Shown: piece by piece, positions 1 to 8,863 of the stretch | Layout: each line of letters starts with the position of its first letter | Numbering within the stretch: position 1 is the first letter of the stretch | Source: CANHBY01 sp046342195 | GTDB taxonomy: Bacteria > Pseudomonadota > Gammaproteobacteria > Burkholderiales > Burkholderiaceae_C | Direction: 5' to 3' | NCBI GenBank assembly: GCA_046342195.1 | Contig: JBKDQE010000038.1 | Coordinates: 112,284 to 176,283 of the forward strand | DNA: 64,000 nt | The notes under the pieces: model-generated | Told to the model about the DNA's origin: nothing | The model's database searches: none | Seen by the model: only the letters and a program-made list of their open reading frames with translations | Program-made: the position numbers and the translations under genes

Positions 1-456
1 CGTTACTCCGGTCACCATGAACACAGTCAGGGCCGCCGCCACAGGCCACCAGGCCATCAGGGCATCGAGGCCGGGCACACTTGTGCGGGTGATGATGGCA
101 TTTAAAAGCCAAATGCCGAGCAAGGTTGAAATGGCTGTAAAAAACAAGCGTTTTCTTGGCGAAACCTGCTTGGTAAAGTCTTCAGCCAAACCGGAACCCA
201 AAGCCGGCAGGGCTGCCAGCAACCATAACCAGAGAGATTCAACTTGATCAGAGCGGTCTGATTGATAAAGCAAAACACCCGCCACAATGGCCAGGGAAAG
301 AGGCAATCCGCCCACCCGCGGAACAGGGGTATGATGGAATTTTTGTGGGCCGGAGAGGTCGTGATCTGCGCTGAGCCAAGCGTGTTGACTGGAAGACCGC
401 ACCACCATATAGGTTACCGCCAAAGACACCACGAAGCTCAAGAAAAAGTAGTTCAT
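1..456 (-). CDS. MraY/WecA-family sugar-phosphate transferase, C-terminus cut off by the window edge
   Basis: The reading frame enters from the window edge and encodes about 152 residues of the N-terminal part. It has a first membrane segment (residues about 2-20), then HHTPVPRVGG, the family motif for enzymes moving a sugar-1-phosphate onto undecaprenyl phosphate at the inner membrane. This is followed by two more hydrophobic stretches and AEDFTKQVSPRKRL, matching the cytoplasmic loop (E-D-x-x-K..S.R.R) of WecA/WbpL-like members. Such enzymes start O-antigen or exopolysaccharide units. An in-frame ATG at 483 is also possible; neither start has a clear ribosome binding site, and I chose 456 because the membrane segment follows at once. 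The stretch from 457 to 717 up to ung shows no gene I can support. Confidence 0.75.
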   Translation of the reverse strand, partial: MNYFFLSFVVSLAVTYMVVRSSSQHAWLSADHDLSGPQKFHHTPVPRVGGLPLSLAIVAGVLLYQSDRSDQVESLWLWLLAALPALGSGLAEDFTKQVSPRKRLFFTAISTLLGIWLLNAIITRTSVPGLDALMAWWPVAAALTVFMVTGVT

Positions 457-717
457 CTGGTCGGGGGCGACAAAGAGACTCATCGCCAAATAAAGTGGAC
501 GGACAGTACTCGCGCTGAAGCAACCAGAGAGCCTCTTGCTCAGGCCCGGAATACGTTTCACTTCAAGGGGCAACTTGATTGGATTGCGACCAAGAAGACG
601 GTGATGGCCAAGCCTGTAGCAATCTACGCTGGCAGAGTTTCTATTTTAAACCCATGATGCCGTTCCAAGGCCAAGCCGTCCAGCCTGATAAACGATCTCT
701 GTGTGCAGCAGGCCCCC

Positions 718-1497
718 TCACAAAGTGGGCCAATGCCATGCCGAGGGGCTGTGCAGTGAGAGGAAGCGTTGAGCCGCCTCGAAATGCCCGCACCCCATAA
801 AGGGCATGGGCGGCCTCCATGCCGACAAGGGTGAGGGGTGGTGGCTTCGCAAAATGAGGTGTCTCCGATGAGGCCCTCTGGGCTCGATCAGCGCAGCCTT
901 GGCTTGAGCATGGGCCCCCCACAGCATGAACACCTTGGGCGGGCCATCAGCCAAGAGCCTGATGATTTGATCCGTCAGGGTCTCCCAGCCACGTTGAGCA
1001 TGACTGCCCGGCTGGCCCTCTTCCACTGTCAGGACGGTATTGAGCAGGAGAACCCCCGAACGGGCCCAAGCCCCCAGGTGGCCACAAGAGGGCTCGGGCC
1101 AAGCAGGATAGCTGCGTCGCATTTCCTTGAAAATATTACGCAAACTGGCCGGAATGCGCTGGCCTGGCGGAACGGAGAAAGCCAAACCTTCGGCTTGACC
1201 GAAACCGTGGTAGGGGTCTTGGCCCAAGATGACGAGGCGAGTGGCATGGCAGGGGGTTTCGCGCAAGGCGCGAAAGACGTCGGAGGGATACACAACAGCC
1301 CCAGACGCAACGCGACCATCAACCCAGGAGATCAGGCGCCGGCCGTCTGGGGTCTCGCTCCAGGTGCTGAGCAATGAAGCCCAATCATGATGAAATTCAC
1401 TGATGAGGTCAGCCAGTGGCCGGGTGAGGGCCGGGCTGCAAGACACACCAGCCCCTTCACGGTGCAGCGAAACCTGGAAACGTTCGGTGTGTATCAA
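718..1497 (-). CDS. ung: Uracil-DNA glycosylase
   Basis: Removes uracil from DNA in base-excision repair. The 259-residue product carries the water-activating motif GQDPYH (about residues 92-97) and the DNA-binding motif HPSPLS (about 220-225), both diagnostic of family 1 UDG, plus LLLNTVLTVEEG, the family block around the uracil-binding region. The gene follows trpC, an arrangement typical of Burkholderiales. The start given is a TTG overlapping the trpC stop as TTGA. The first 30 residues are not conserved, so a later start remains possible. Confidence 0.93.
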   Translation of the reverse strand: MIHTERFQVSLHREGAGVSCSPALTRPLADLISEFHHDWASLLSTWSETPDGRRLISWVDGRVASGAVVYPSDVFRALRETPCHATRLVILGQDPYHGFGQAEGLAFSVPPGQRIPASLRNIFKEMRRSYPAWPEPSCGHLGAWARSGVLLLNTVLTVEEGQPGSHAQRGWETLTDQIIRLLADGPPKVFMLWGAHAQAKAALIEPRGPHRRHLILRSHHPSPLSAWRPPMPFMGCGHFEAAQRFLSLHSPSAWHWPTL

Positions 1498-2282
1498 GCG
1501 AAAATCCGCGCAAGTGCCTGGCCTGGCTCGGGTTCACGCATGAAAGCTTCGCCGACAAGAAAGGCACACACCCCGGCCCCTCGCAAACGCGACACATCGG
1601 CAGAGGTCAAAATGCCACTTTCTGTCACAAGCAAGCGACCGGGGGGAATTTTGGGGAGCATGTTCAGGGTGGTGTCGAGCGAAACCTGAAAGTTGCGCAA
1701 ATCACGGTTATTGATACCCAGCAAGGGGGTTTGCAAACGCAGGGCGCGCTCCAGCTCGGGCTCATCATGAACCTCCACCAGCACCGCCATACCCAGCTCA
1801 TGAGCCTGCGCTTCGAGGTCGATCATCTGGGCGTGATCCAGGCAGGCAGCAATTAACAAAATACAATCGGCACCCATCGCCCTGGCCTCAAAAATTTGAT
1901 AAGGGTCAATCATGAAATCTTTGCGCAGCACAGGAAGCGCACAAGCCGCCCGGGCTTGCTGAAGACAGGATGCTGAGCCTTGAAAAAAACGCTCGTCGGT
2001 GAGCACACTCAAACAGGCGGCGCCGTGATGCTCGTAAGATTGAGCGATTTGACTGGGCGCAAAGTGTTCGCGCAGCACCCCTTTACTGGGGCTGGCTTTT
2101 TTGATTTCGGCAATCACGGCCGCCTGACCCGATTGAATACGGGCTCGTAATGCACCTAAAAAATCTCGCTGCCCCCCGACAGACTCGGCGTCACGGCGCA
2201 AAGAGGCTGAACTGCGCTTTTGACGGGCGGCAGCCAGCTCTTCCTGTTTGACCTCAATGATGCGGCGAAGGATGTCAATCAT
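1494..2282 (-). CDS. trpC: Indole-3-glycerol phosphate synthase
   Basis: Catalyses ring closure of CdRP to indole-3-glycerol phosphate in tryptophan synthesis. The 262-residue protein is a TIM barrel with AVIAEIKKASPSKG (catalytic Lys in strand 1), VLRKDFMIDPYQI (second catalytic Lys), LLGINNRDL and VTESGI (phosphate-binding end of the barrel). I start at MIDILRRIIEVKQEEL; the frame is open further upstream, but that part overlaps trpD and is not conserved. The ATG at 2282 overlaps the trpD stop as ATGA, which suggests translational coupling. It is a monofunctional TrpC, not fused to TrpF. Confidence 0.95.
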   Translation of the reverse strand: MIDILRRIIEVKQEELAAARQKRSSASLRRDAESVGGQRDFLGALRARIQSGQAAVIAEIKKASPSKGVLREHFAPSQIAQSYEHHGAACLSVLTDERFFQGSASCLQQARAACALPVLRKDFMIDPYQIFEARAMGADCILLIAACLDHAQMIDLEAQAHELGMAVLVEVHDEPELERALRLQTPLLGINNRDLRNFQVSLDTTLNMLPKIPPGRLLVTESGILTSADVSRLRGAGVCAFLVGEAFMREPEPGQALARIFA

Positions 2283-3325
2283 GATGGCTCCTGGGCCAAA
2301 GTTTGGGTACAAGTGATGAAGGACTGGGCCGTTTGCCAAGCCTTGCCAGATTCAATCGCCTGCATCGCCTGGGCCACTCCGTGCCGGGCCGTTTCTACCA
2401 CGCCTGCCGCGTAGAGGGCCAGCCCTGCATTGAGGGCGACGATATCGCGGGCAGGCCCGGGCTCGTTGCTCAAGACCGACTGCACCCTGGCCCGAGACTG
2501 CCCGGGGCTCTCGACACGCAGTACAGAAAGGGGAACGCGGTCAAAGCCAAAATCTTCGGGGCACAACTCATAGTGGTGGATGCGATCATTTTGGAGCTCA
2601 GCCACCAGGGTGGGCGCCCCCAGGGTCACCTCATCAAGGCCATCCAACCCATGCACGACGATTGCCCGCTGAGCCCCCAGCCGCTGCAACACCTGCGCTT
2701 GAATACCCACCATCTCAGGGCTGAAAACCCCCATCAAAATGTGGGGCGCTGAGGCCGGGTTGGTCAGAGGGCCGAGAATATTGAAGAGGGTGCGCACCCC
2801 CAGCGCTTTGCGCACAGGCGCCACGTTTTTCATGGCGGGGTGGTGGTTGGGTGCAAACATGAAGCCAATTCCGGTGCGCGCAATGCAGGTGGCAATTTGG
2901 TCTGGCCTCAGATGCAAATTGACGCCCATGGCTTCGAGGACATCGGCACTGCCTGATTTGCTGGAGACACTGCGGTTACCGTGCTTGCTGACTCGCGCCC
3001 CTGCGGCTGCAGCCACAAACATGCTACAAGTAGAAATATTGAAGGTGTGCGAGCTGTCGCCTCCCGTGCCCACGATATCCACAAGACGCGCCGTATCTTC
3101 GACAGGCACCTGGCTTGAGAACTCTCGCATCACTTGGGCCGCGGCCGCAATTTCATCAATCGTTTCCTGCTTGCTTCGCAGCGCGACGAGCAAGGCAGCC
3201 ATCATGGCTTCAGACATTTCTCCGCTCATGATGCGACGCATGAGCGCCAGCATCTCGTGGTGGGGAATTTCTTTTTTTTCAATGGCCCATGTCAAGGCTT
3301 CAATATCGGTCATCAGAGAACTCAT
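2279..3325 (-). CDS. trpD: Anthranilate phosphoribosyltransferase
   Basis: Transfers the phosphoribosyl group of PRPP to anthranilate, the second step of tryptophan synthesis. The 348-residue product shows the PRPP-binding GTGGD (about 86-90), the following SSHTFNIST, the KHGNRSVSSKSGSAD loop, and PVRKALGVRTLFNILGPLTN. I start at MSSLMTDIEALTW; a second in-frame ATG (MTDIEA) lies 12 bases on, and the longer upstream frame adds about 30 unconserved residues. It lies about 95 bases after trpG and overlaps trpC by four bases. Confidence 0.94.
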   Translation of the reverse strand: MSSLMTDIEALTWAIEKKEIPHHEMLALMRRIMSGEMSEAMMAALLVALRSKQETIDEIAAAAQVMREFSSQVPVEDTARLVDIVGTGGDSSHTFNISTCSMFVAAAAGARVSKHGNRSVSSKSGSADVLEAMGVNLHLRPDQIATCIARTGIGFMFAPNHHPAMKNVAPVRKALGVRTLFNILGPLTNPASAPHILMGVFSPEMVGIQAQVLQRLGAQRAIVVHGLDGLDEVTLGAPTLVAELQNDRIHHYELCPEDFGFDRVPLSVLRVESPGQSRARVQSVLSNEPGPARDIVALNAGLALYAAGVVETARHGVAQAMQAIESGKAWQTAQSFITCTQTLAQEPS

Positions 3326-3419
3326 GCAAACTGTCGTCTCAGTGAAATGCAACAGGAAATGGAAAAAAACCGGTGGCATGCGCGCACTGCGTTGAAGGCC
3401 GACTGAGAGGGCCACTCAC

Positions 3420-4004
3420 TCAGGGCTTCAGCTCCAGAAAGTTTCTGAGCATCGCATGGCCGTGCTGAGTCATCACTGACTCGGGGTGAAACTGCACACC
3501 CTCGATGGGGGTTGATGTGCCTGCCAGGTCACGATGGCGAACCCCCATGATCTCACCGTCTTCAGAAGTGGCCGTAATGAGGAGTTCGGGAGGGATGGTG
3601 CTGCGCTCAATTGCCAAAGAGTGGTAGCGAACAACGTCAAAGCGGGCCGGCAAACCAGTGAAAACGCCGCGTTCGTCGGTACTGATGTGGCTGATTTTTC
3701 CGTGCATCTGACGCTGGGCCCGAATGATGTGCCCCCCTAATGCAGCCCCTATCGACTGATGACCCAGACACACCCCCAGAATAGGCAATTGCCCCATAAA
3801 ATGCCTGATGGCACTGATGCAAACCCCGGCTTCGGCAGGAGAGCATGGCCCGGGCGAAAGCACGAGCCGGTCAGGACGTAAACTGGCGATCCCCTCAAGG
3901 GTGATTTTATCATTACGAAACACTCTCACCTGCTCACCCAGTTCAGCAAAATATTGCACCAGGTTGTAGGTGAAGCTGTCGTAGTTATCGATCATGAGCA
4001 GCAT
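3420..4004 (-). CDS. trpG: Anthranilate synthase component II (glutamine amidotransferase)
   Basis: Supplies ammonia from glutamine to TrpE, or to PabB in species where one amidotransferase serves both. The 194-residue class I domain carries the catalytic Cys in GVCLGHQ (Cys79), the catalytic His-x-Glu in FHPES (His173, Glu175) and the oxyanion motif SPGPCSPAEAG. A repeated ATCACAAGGAC precedes the ATG; the nearer AAGGA is well placed as ribosome binding site. In most Burkholderiales trpE lies just upstream; here the next gene upstream is an unrelated hydroxylase, so TrpE must be encoded elsewhere. Confidence 0.93.
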   Translation of the reverse strand: MLLMIDNYDSFTYNLVQYFAELGEQVRVFRNDKITLEGIASLRPDRLVLSPGPCSPAEAGVCISAIRHFMGQLPILGVCLGHQSIGAALGGHIIRAQRQMHGKISHISTDERGVFTGLPARFDVVRYHSLAIERSTIPPELLITATSEDGEIMGVRHRDLAGTSTPIEGVQFHPESVMTQHGHAMLRNFLELKP

Positions 4005-4161
4005 GAATCGTTGTCCTTGTGATGTCCTTGTGATTTTTTTGCACTGGCGGCAAATCGCCTGGCTCTGCTGTCCGATGAGGGTCAGGCTTGACTGAACTGC
4101 TGAGGGCCGCAGCGTCAGCAGCCCATGGCCCGACTGGCGAAAGCCTGATTGTCTCGCAGAA

Positions 4162-5151
4162 TCAGGCTGACGAAAATAAGCGCTTCAAACCCAGCCATTG
4201 TTGAGACCAAAAACCTTGGCCATAATCGCGCCCGCCCTCATGAGGAAGTTGATCTCGGATGCCCGTGGGTTCGATTCGAGCGGTGAAATCAGCCGTGCGA
4301 AACAGAATATCCCAAAGCGGAAACAGCACGGCAAAATTGTGCCCCCCCAAGGTGCCACGGCCGCCCGATTCATGCCCCGCACCGATACTATGATGCCGCC
4401 GGTGGTAGCGGGGGCTGACCAGGCATCGTTCCAACACCGGGCCAAACCAAACTTTGACATTTGCGTGCGAGAGGCTTTCGAGCAATGGAGTCAAGGCCAT
4501 CAGGGCCAAAAATTGCCCCGGCGGAACACCGATCAGGCGTAAAACCACCACGATGATGCTGTCGGTGATCAGGTCGTCCAGGAGATGATTCCGGTTGTCG
4601 CTCCAGAGAGTCATTTGCCGCTGGCTGTGGTGCAAAGCGTGAAGCGCCCACCATCCATTAAAATGATGCTGCCCTCGGTGAATTCCGTAGTGAACCAGGT
4701 CCAAAATAAACAGATAAGCCAGAAAAGCCGCCCAAGGCGTATCGGTCACGCCTGGCCACCATGGGGCCATCACCTGGTCCAGGTGCCAAGAAGGAAGCCC
4801 CCAAAGGCGCCATTGCCCAAACAGGGCATCCCACAAGGGGCCGGTACTGAAAAAAAGAACCACACGAAACAAGCCGAGGGGATGAATCAGGGTATAAATA
4901 ACATCGACCCGAACAGCGCGCTGATCGGTGATGGGCTCAACCGGGCGCCAACGCTCCAAGGCGTGCAGCAAGGTGCCCATGATAGTGAGTTGAATCAGGC
5001 CGATCAAAAACCAGCCGGTGGCATCGAATGCCAATTCAAGGAGGTTGCCAAAGCCCAGTTGAAAAAGCACCGGCTGAACCACCGATTCAAAAAGACCCTC
5101 CTGAGCCCCGGCGAAGGCCTCCATGATGAGTGACTGAAGACGGTCAATCAT
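4162..5151 (-). CDS. Fatty acid hydroxylase superfamily membrane protein (sterol desaturase-like)
   Basis: Integral membrane di-iron oxygenase of about 329 residues. The metal-binding histidine clusters are visible in order: HYGIH (154-158), HALHH (171-175) and HRRHH (250-254), separated by hydrophobic stretches, as in bacterial sterol-desaturase-like proteins. Members oxidise a lipid alkyl chain; the substrate here cannot be told. I start at MIDRLQSL (ATG at 5151), which overlaps the end of the upstream deacetylase gene by eight bases, so the two are probably cotranslated. The stop codon sits in an inverted repeat with nine-base arms (AGCCTGATT/AATCAGGCT) that lacks a T tract and is not a convincing terminator. 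Last gene of a three-gene operon. Confidence 0.85.
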   Translation of the reverse strand: MIDRLQSLIMEAFAGAQEGLFESVVQPVLFQLGFGNLLELAFDATGWFLIGLIQLTIMGTLLHALERWRPVEPITDQRAVRVDVIYTLIHPLGLFRVVLFFSTGPLWDALFGQWRLWGLPSWHLDQVMAPWWPGVTDTPWAAFLAYLFILDLVHYGIHRGQHHFNGWWALHALHHSQRQMTLWSDNRNHLLDDLITDSIIVVVLRLIGVPPGQFLALMALTPLLESLSHANVKVWFGPVLERCLVSPRYHRRHHSIGAGHESGGRGTLGGHNFAVLFPLWDILFRTADFTARIEPTGIRDQLPHEGGRDYGQGFWSQQWLGLKRLFSSA

Positions 5152-5941
5152 GAAAAGCCGTTGTGTATTGGGGGTGCTGGCGCAGGGTGGCAAAACAGTA
5201 GCCTTTGGCTCGCAGCCCTTCAATCAGGGGCTCCAGAACCGCCGGGGCCCAAGGGTCTTGACGAGACCAAATACCCAAGTGCGCCACCAGAATGTCACCG
5301 GGGCGAATGTTGCGCAGGGCTTGCCGCAGCAGCTTGTCGTTCGGGTACTGATCGCTCGAAAGCTCATCACCGAGAAAACCGGCGGCAGCCCAAGCCACAT
5401 GGCGGTAACCACACCTGGCCGCAGCACGCAAAAGGGCCGGCGAAACCTTGCCCCCCGGAGCCCGAAAAATACGCGCCATGGAACGGCCCGTCATGGTTTT
5501 GAAACGGCTATCAGCCCGATCCAGTTCAGCACAGTAGCGCTCTGCTGACCATTCCTGAGTCTGGCCACTTTGAGGGCCTTGGCTGATTTTGATGCGAAAC
5601 CCTCTGGGGGTATCGGCCACCCAATAGGCATGATCATGGGTATGCGAGCCAAAAGCATGGCCCTCCAAGGCACGTTCCCGCCACCATGGGGCCCATTGAT
5701 CGTCGAGGCTGCTGCCCCCGGAAAGGGTTTTTTCATTCGCCAAAAAGAAGGTGGCCTTGACTTTTTGACGGCTCAATACCTCGGCCACGAGCGGGGCAAC
5801 ACCCATGTGACCGGTGTCGAAAGTGAGGTAAATGGGTTGGGCGCAATCAGCCCAAACCGGACGCAGTGCGCCAACATGCCAAAGCACGAAAAAGCTCAGC
5901 AGTGGGCTGGCCAGCCGGCGCAACTTATTGACGGGGGGCAT
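5144..5941 (-). CDS. Polysaccharide deacetylase (NodB domain), exported
   Basis: Carbohydrate esterase family 4 type protein of 265 residues with an N-terminal hydrophobic segment and likely signal peptide ending near ARPVWA-like residues (about 30). NodB motif 1 is TFDTG (40-44); the usual TFDDG has Asp in place of Thr, a known variant. Motif 2 is the zinc-binding SHTHDH (His100 and His104), and motif 3 is RAPGGK (160-165). It probably removes acetyl groups from a cell-envelope glycan in the periplasm. It overlaps the upstream propeller gene by 17 bases and the downstream hydroxylase by eight, so the three genes form one transcription unit. Confidence 0.88.
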   Translation of the reverse strand: MPPVNKLRRLASPLLSFFVLWHVGALRPVWADCAQPIYLTFDTGHMGVAPLVAEVLSRQKVKATFFLANEKTLSGGSSLDDQWAPWWRERALEGHAFGSHTHDHAYWVADTPRGFRIKISQGPQSGQTQEWSAERYCAELDRADSRFKTMTGRSMARIFRAPGGKVSPALLRAAARCGYRHVAWAAAGFLGDELSSDQYPNDKLLRQALRNIRPGDILVAHLGIWSRQDPWAPAVLEPLIEGLRAKGYCFATLRQHPQYTTAFHD

Positions 5942-6932
5942 GGTCGAGCGTCCAGACTCCGTGAGGTGAGCGACCGACAGCCACCTGTTGAGTCACTTGC
6001 TTTTTTTCCATGTCAATCAAAGTCAGTTTACGCGCCCAGCGCGACGTAACAAGAATGGTTTTACCATCGGAGAGCACTTCCATACAGTCAGGGCCGCCGG
6101 GGGCCGGATAGGTGTCAACCACAGACATTGTTTGAGTATCAATGCGGCTGATGGTGTTGGCAGCCCGGTTGCTGACCAGAACATGCCGCTTATCTCCAAC
6201 CGCCCTGAACGCATGGGCCCCATCCCCGGTCAAGAGGCGCTTCACCAACACCGGCTGGGCTTGCGCAACATCGTACACCTCAACGTACTTGTCACCGGTC
6301 AGGGCAACCAGCAAATAGCGGTCACCGGGTGTCAAAAAAACGTCTGCGGGCATTTTTCCGACAGGAATTGTCCAGCGGGGTTTTTGAGTGGCCAGTTCAA
6401 TGGAAATGAGTTGATTGCTATCCTGGAGGGACGCAAACAAGACTTTGCTCTTGCTGTCAATTGCCAGATAGCTGGGTGTTCGAGACGCCGGGACTCGACC
6501 AAGCAACTGAACCGGCTCGGCCGAATTCGAAGGCTGCCAGCGATAAATCGAAAGATGATTCAGCCGGTTGGCGGCTGTCACCAAATACGTCATGTCAGGC
6601 GACAGACGGAGGTGGTAGGGGTCTGGTATGCCCGTGAGGGTGCGAAGAACGTCGCCCGTTGCCGGGTCCATCATGGTTAAAGAGTCTCCCAGTGCGTTGG
6701 CCACGAGTAGGGTCTTTTCATTGGGGGCCAAATAAAGGTGGTGTGGCTCTTTGCCTGTAGAAACGCGCTTGATTTCACGCCAAGTGACGGGGTCAATCAC
6801 GCTGACCGTGGCATCCAGGGAATTCAAAACAATCACAGGCCGCGCCGGCGAGGCGGCCAAGGCCGCCCCACAAAAGAAGCTGGAAGCTGCCCCCCACAAT
6901 ACAAAAAGAATGGAATAAATTGAAAAACGCAT
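5925..6932 (-). CDS. YncE-like seven-bladed beta-propeller protein, exported
   Basis: The 335-residue product has a clear signal peptide (hydrophobic residues 5-25, then AALAA) and a run of YVTN-type blade repeats such as VLNSLDATVSVIDPVT, TLLVANALGDSLTMMDPAT and HVLVSNRAANTISRIDT. Proteins of this family are periplasmic or extracellular and often work with redox cofactors or as binding scaffolds; no active site can be named here. It is the first gene of an operon with the deacetylase and hydroxylase. A ribosome binding site (AGGTAGG) lies directly after a nine-base inverted repeat just upstream of the ATG. Confidence 0.85.
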   Translation of the reverse strand: MRFSIYSILFVLWGAASSFFCGAALAASPARPVIVLNSLDATVSVIDPVTWREIKRVSTGKEPHHLYLAPNEKTLLVANALGDSLTMMDPATGDVLRTLTGIPDPYHLRLSPDMTYLVTAANRLNHLSIYRWQPSNSAEPVQLLGRVPASRTPSYLAIDSKSKVLFASLQDSNQLISIELATQKPRWTIPVGKMPADVFLTPGDRYLLVALTGDKYVEVYDVAQAQPVLVKRLLTGDGAHAFRAVGDKRHVLVSNRAANTISRIDTQTMSVVDTYPAPGGPDCMEVLSDGKTILVTSRWARKLTLIDMEKKQVTQQVAVGRSPHGVWTLDHAPRQ

Positions 6933-6943
6933 ACGAGCCTACC

Positions 6944-6967
6944 TGCACAATAAGCCCCTATTGTGCA
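6944..6967 (-). promoter_or_regulatory. Inverted repeat just upstream of the beta-propeller operon
   Basis: Perfect nine-base arms TGCACAATA/TATTGTGCA with a six-base spacer, ending 11 bases before the start codon of the propeller gene and immediately before its AGGTAGG. It could be a repressor operator or, in the mRNA, a hairpin next to the ribosome binding site. It has no T tract, so a terminator is unlikely. Confidence 0.55.
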
Positions 6968-7007
6968 AGCGATCAAGGAAGCTGTGCAAACCCTGAATCT
7001 CGGACGA

Positions 7008-7058
7008 CAAAAAAGAGAGGCCAGATCAATCCAGCCAGCAAACAGTCAGTCTGGCCTC
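7008..7058 (-). terminator. Intrinsic terminator after the ybbA-type gene
   Basis: Arms GAGGCCAGA and TCTGGCCTC (nine base pairs) enclose a loop of about 24 bases and are followed on the minus strand by TCTTTTTTG. The 5' arm overlaps the stop codon of the ABC gene. It separates that gene from the propeller operon. Confidence 0.75.
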
Positions 7059-7731
7059 AATGCTCTTTCAAACAACCCGACTCCATGTGCAACTGCCTCT
7101 CGCAGCCCGCGGCAATGGCAGGGTCGTGGGTAACCAGCACCAAAGTGGTTCCGACTTCGCGGTTCAATTCGAACATCAGGCTCATCACCCGGGACCCTGT
7201 AGCAAAATCGAGGCTGCCAGTGGGTTCATCAGCCAGCAGCACCGCCGGACGAACCACAAAAGCCCGGGCCAGGGCCACACGTTGCTGTTCCCCGCCCGAA
7301 AGCAGTTTGGGGGTGTGTTGCAATCGATGCGACAACCCCACTCTTGCCAGCATGTCAGTGGCCTGAGCCCGTGCGTCGGTACGCCCTTGGAGCTCCAGCG
7401 GCAACATCACATTCTCCAGGGCCGTCAGGTTGGCCAGCAACTGAAAATTTTGAAACACGAAGCCAAGCAACTCCCCCCGGCGTGCTGCACGCTGGTCTTC
7501 GTCGAGCGAAAAAAGGTCCACGCCTGCCACATGAACCGAGCCACGGGTTGGCGTATCCAAACCTGCCATGATGGCCAGCAAGGTACTTTTTCCTGAACCG
7601 GAGGCTCCCACAATCGCCGCAGAATCGCGGGCTTGTAAGTTGAAGTTGATGTCGTGCAAAATGGTCAGCACACCATCGGCGTCCTGGACTTGTTTGGTGA
7701 TGTGTTGAACTTGGATCAGGGGGTGGTTCAT
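7057..7731 (-). CDS. ybbA: ABC transporter ATP-binding protein, YbbA/LolD type
   Basis: ATPase subunit of the MacB/LolD-like family, 224 residues. Walker A is GASGSGKST (42-50), the signature is LSGGEQQRVALARA and Walker B is LLADEPTGSLD. These ATPases normally pair with a FtsX-type permease (YbbP in E. coli) in mechanotransmission. No permease gene follows here; a terminator and an unrelated operon do. The gene is divergent from the esterase gene tesA and overlaps it by two bases, so the promoters of each lie inside the other gene or are shared. The divergent ybbA/tesA pair is the same as in E. coli. Confidence 0.88.
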   Translation of the reverse strand: MNHPLIQVQHITKQVQDADGVLTILHDINFNLQARDSAAIVGASGSGKSTLLAIMAGLDTPTRGSVHVAGVDLFSLDEDQRAARRGELLGFVFQNFQLLANLTALENVMLPLELQGRTDARAQATDMLARVGLSHRLQHTPKLLSGGEQQRVALARAFVVRPAVLLADEPTGSLDFATGSRVMSLMFELNREVGTTLVLVTHDPAIAAGCERQLHMESGCLKEH

Positions 7732-8407
7732 GGTAATGGCTCAACGAAAACTTAACCGGCGGCAAATGGCAATTCAATTGACCGCTTTGTGTACAACATG
7801 GTACGCCCTGGCCCGGCCCAAGCCGGCCAATGCGCGAGAAACCCTGAAACCAGAACAGCGCATACTCATACTGGGCGACAGCATGTCGTCAGAGTATGGC
7901 CTCAAACGAGGCACTGGCTGGGTTCAGCTCTTGATAAAAAAGCTCAACCAGGCTCCGCGCGCAACTCAGGTGATCAATGCCAGCGTCAGTGGTGAAACCA
8001 CCGCAGGCGGGCGATCCCGGCTTTCAGCCCTGCTCCAACAGCATCAACCCACCCACTTGGTGCTCGAACTGGGGGGCAACGATGCCCTACGCGGGCTGTC
8101 GCTCGACATGACCCAAGCCAACTTGCGCGCCATGGCGCAATCGGCCAAAGCAGCTGGGGCCAAAGTGGTTTTGGTTGGCATTCAAATTCCGCCAAACTAT
8201 GGCCGCGCCTACAGCGAAGGCTTTGCACAACTGTTCGGCAAAGTGGCCAAAGCCGAAAACTTGCCACTGGTGCCCTTTTTATTAAAAGATGTGGCCGACA
8301 GCCCCGAGGCCAGGGAATTTTTTCAAGCCGATAACATCCACCCCAATGAACGCGCTCAGCCGCAAATATTGAATAATATCTGGGCGGTTCTGAAAGAAAT
8401 GTTGTAA
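7730..8407 (+). CDS. tesA: GDSL-family arylesterase / lysophospholipase (TesA-like)
   Basis: SGNH hydrolase of 225 residues. It shows block I GDSMS (catalytic Ser about 51), block II NASVSGETTAGG, block III LELGGNDALRG and block V DNIHPNERAQ with the Asp and His of the triad. The N-terminal 36 residues (RRQMAIQLTALCTTWYALA) look like a signal peptide starting with a twin-arginine-like KLNRRQM, so the enzyme probably acts in the periplasm as thioesterase/lysophospholipase. An in-frame ATG six bases downstream (MAQRK) is an equally possible start. Confidence 0.9.
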   Translation: MVMAQRKLNRRQMAIQLTALCTTWYALARPKPANARETLKPEQRILILGDSMSSEYGLKRGTGWVQLLIKKLNQAPRATQVINASVSGETTAGGRSRLSALLQQHQPTHLVLELGGNDALRGLSLDMTQANLRAMAQSAKAAGAKVVLVGIQIPPNYGRAYSEGFAQLFGKVAKAENLPLVPFLLKDVADSPEAREFFQADNIHPNERAQPQILNNIWAVLKEML

Positions 8408-8500
8408 GTACCAGCCATGCCGTTGGCGCACTCGCCCCCTGGTATCCTGTGCCGAACCCCAGGGTGGCTGGCTGACGCCACCGTCTGGATGGCATACTTA

Positions 8501-8863
8501 TCAGCGCAAAGTGGGTGGGCGCCAGAGAGAGAACTCCTCATAAGCCATCAAAGACCACACGCACATTAAAACCACCGCGGCTCCTGCGGCCAAGGCATTT
8601 CGCGTGGCGTTCAAATGGCTCGCAAAATCAAGCAACCAAGGCGATGCCACCAGCCACAACCCTGCAGCACAAGCGCTCCACTCTTCCCAAGCTTTGGGAA
8701 CAAAAAGCGCCCCGAGAGTCAGTGCGATCAAGGCAAGGCCGACGATCACAAAGTTTGCTGTGATCGTTCCCTGATCCTGTAGGCCCATAGCCCAGGGTGA
8801 AATGAGCAACCACACCCCGATTAATAAATTGACCACATCCTGCCAATGCTTCAGTTTGTTCAT
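8501..8863 (-). CDS. SPW-repeat membrane protein
   Basis: Small inner-membrane protein of about 120 residues with four predicted hydrophobic segments. It contains two copies of the SPW motif: WLLISPWAMG and WLVASPWLLD. The family is widespread and of unknown function. I start at MNKLKHWQD because AAGGGAG lies seven bases upstream of that ATG; a longer open frame adds 14 residues without support. It converges on tesA. The 8906-9075 stretch upstream holds no recognisable gene. Confidence 0.85.
   Translation of the reverse strand: MNKLKHWQDVVNLLIGVWLLISPWAMGLQDQGTITANFVIVGLALIALTLGALFVPKAWEEWSACAAGLWLVASPWLLDFASHLNATRNALAAGAAVVLMCVWSLMAYEEFSLWRPPTLR

Noticed and set aside
838..1377. Plus-strand frame opposite ung
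   Set aside because: Shadow of ung, which has clear catalytic motifs on the other strand.
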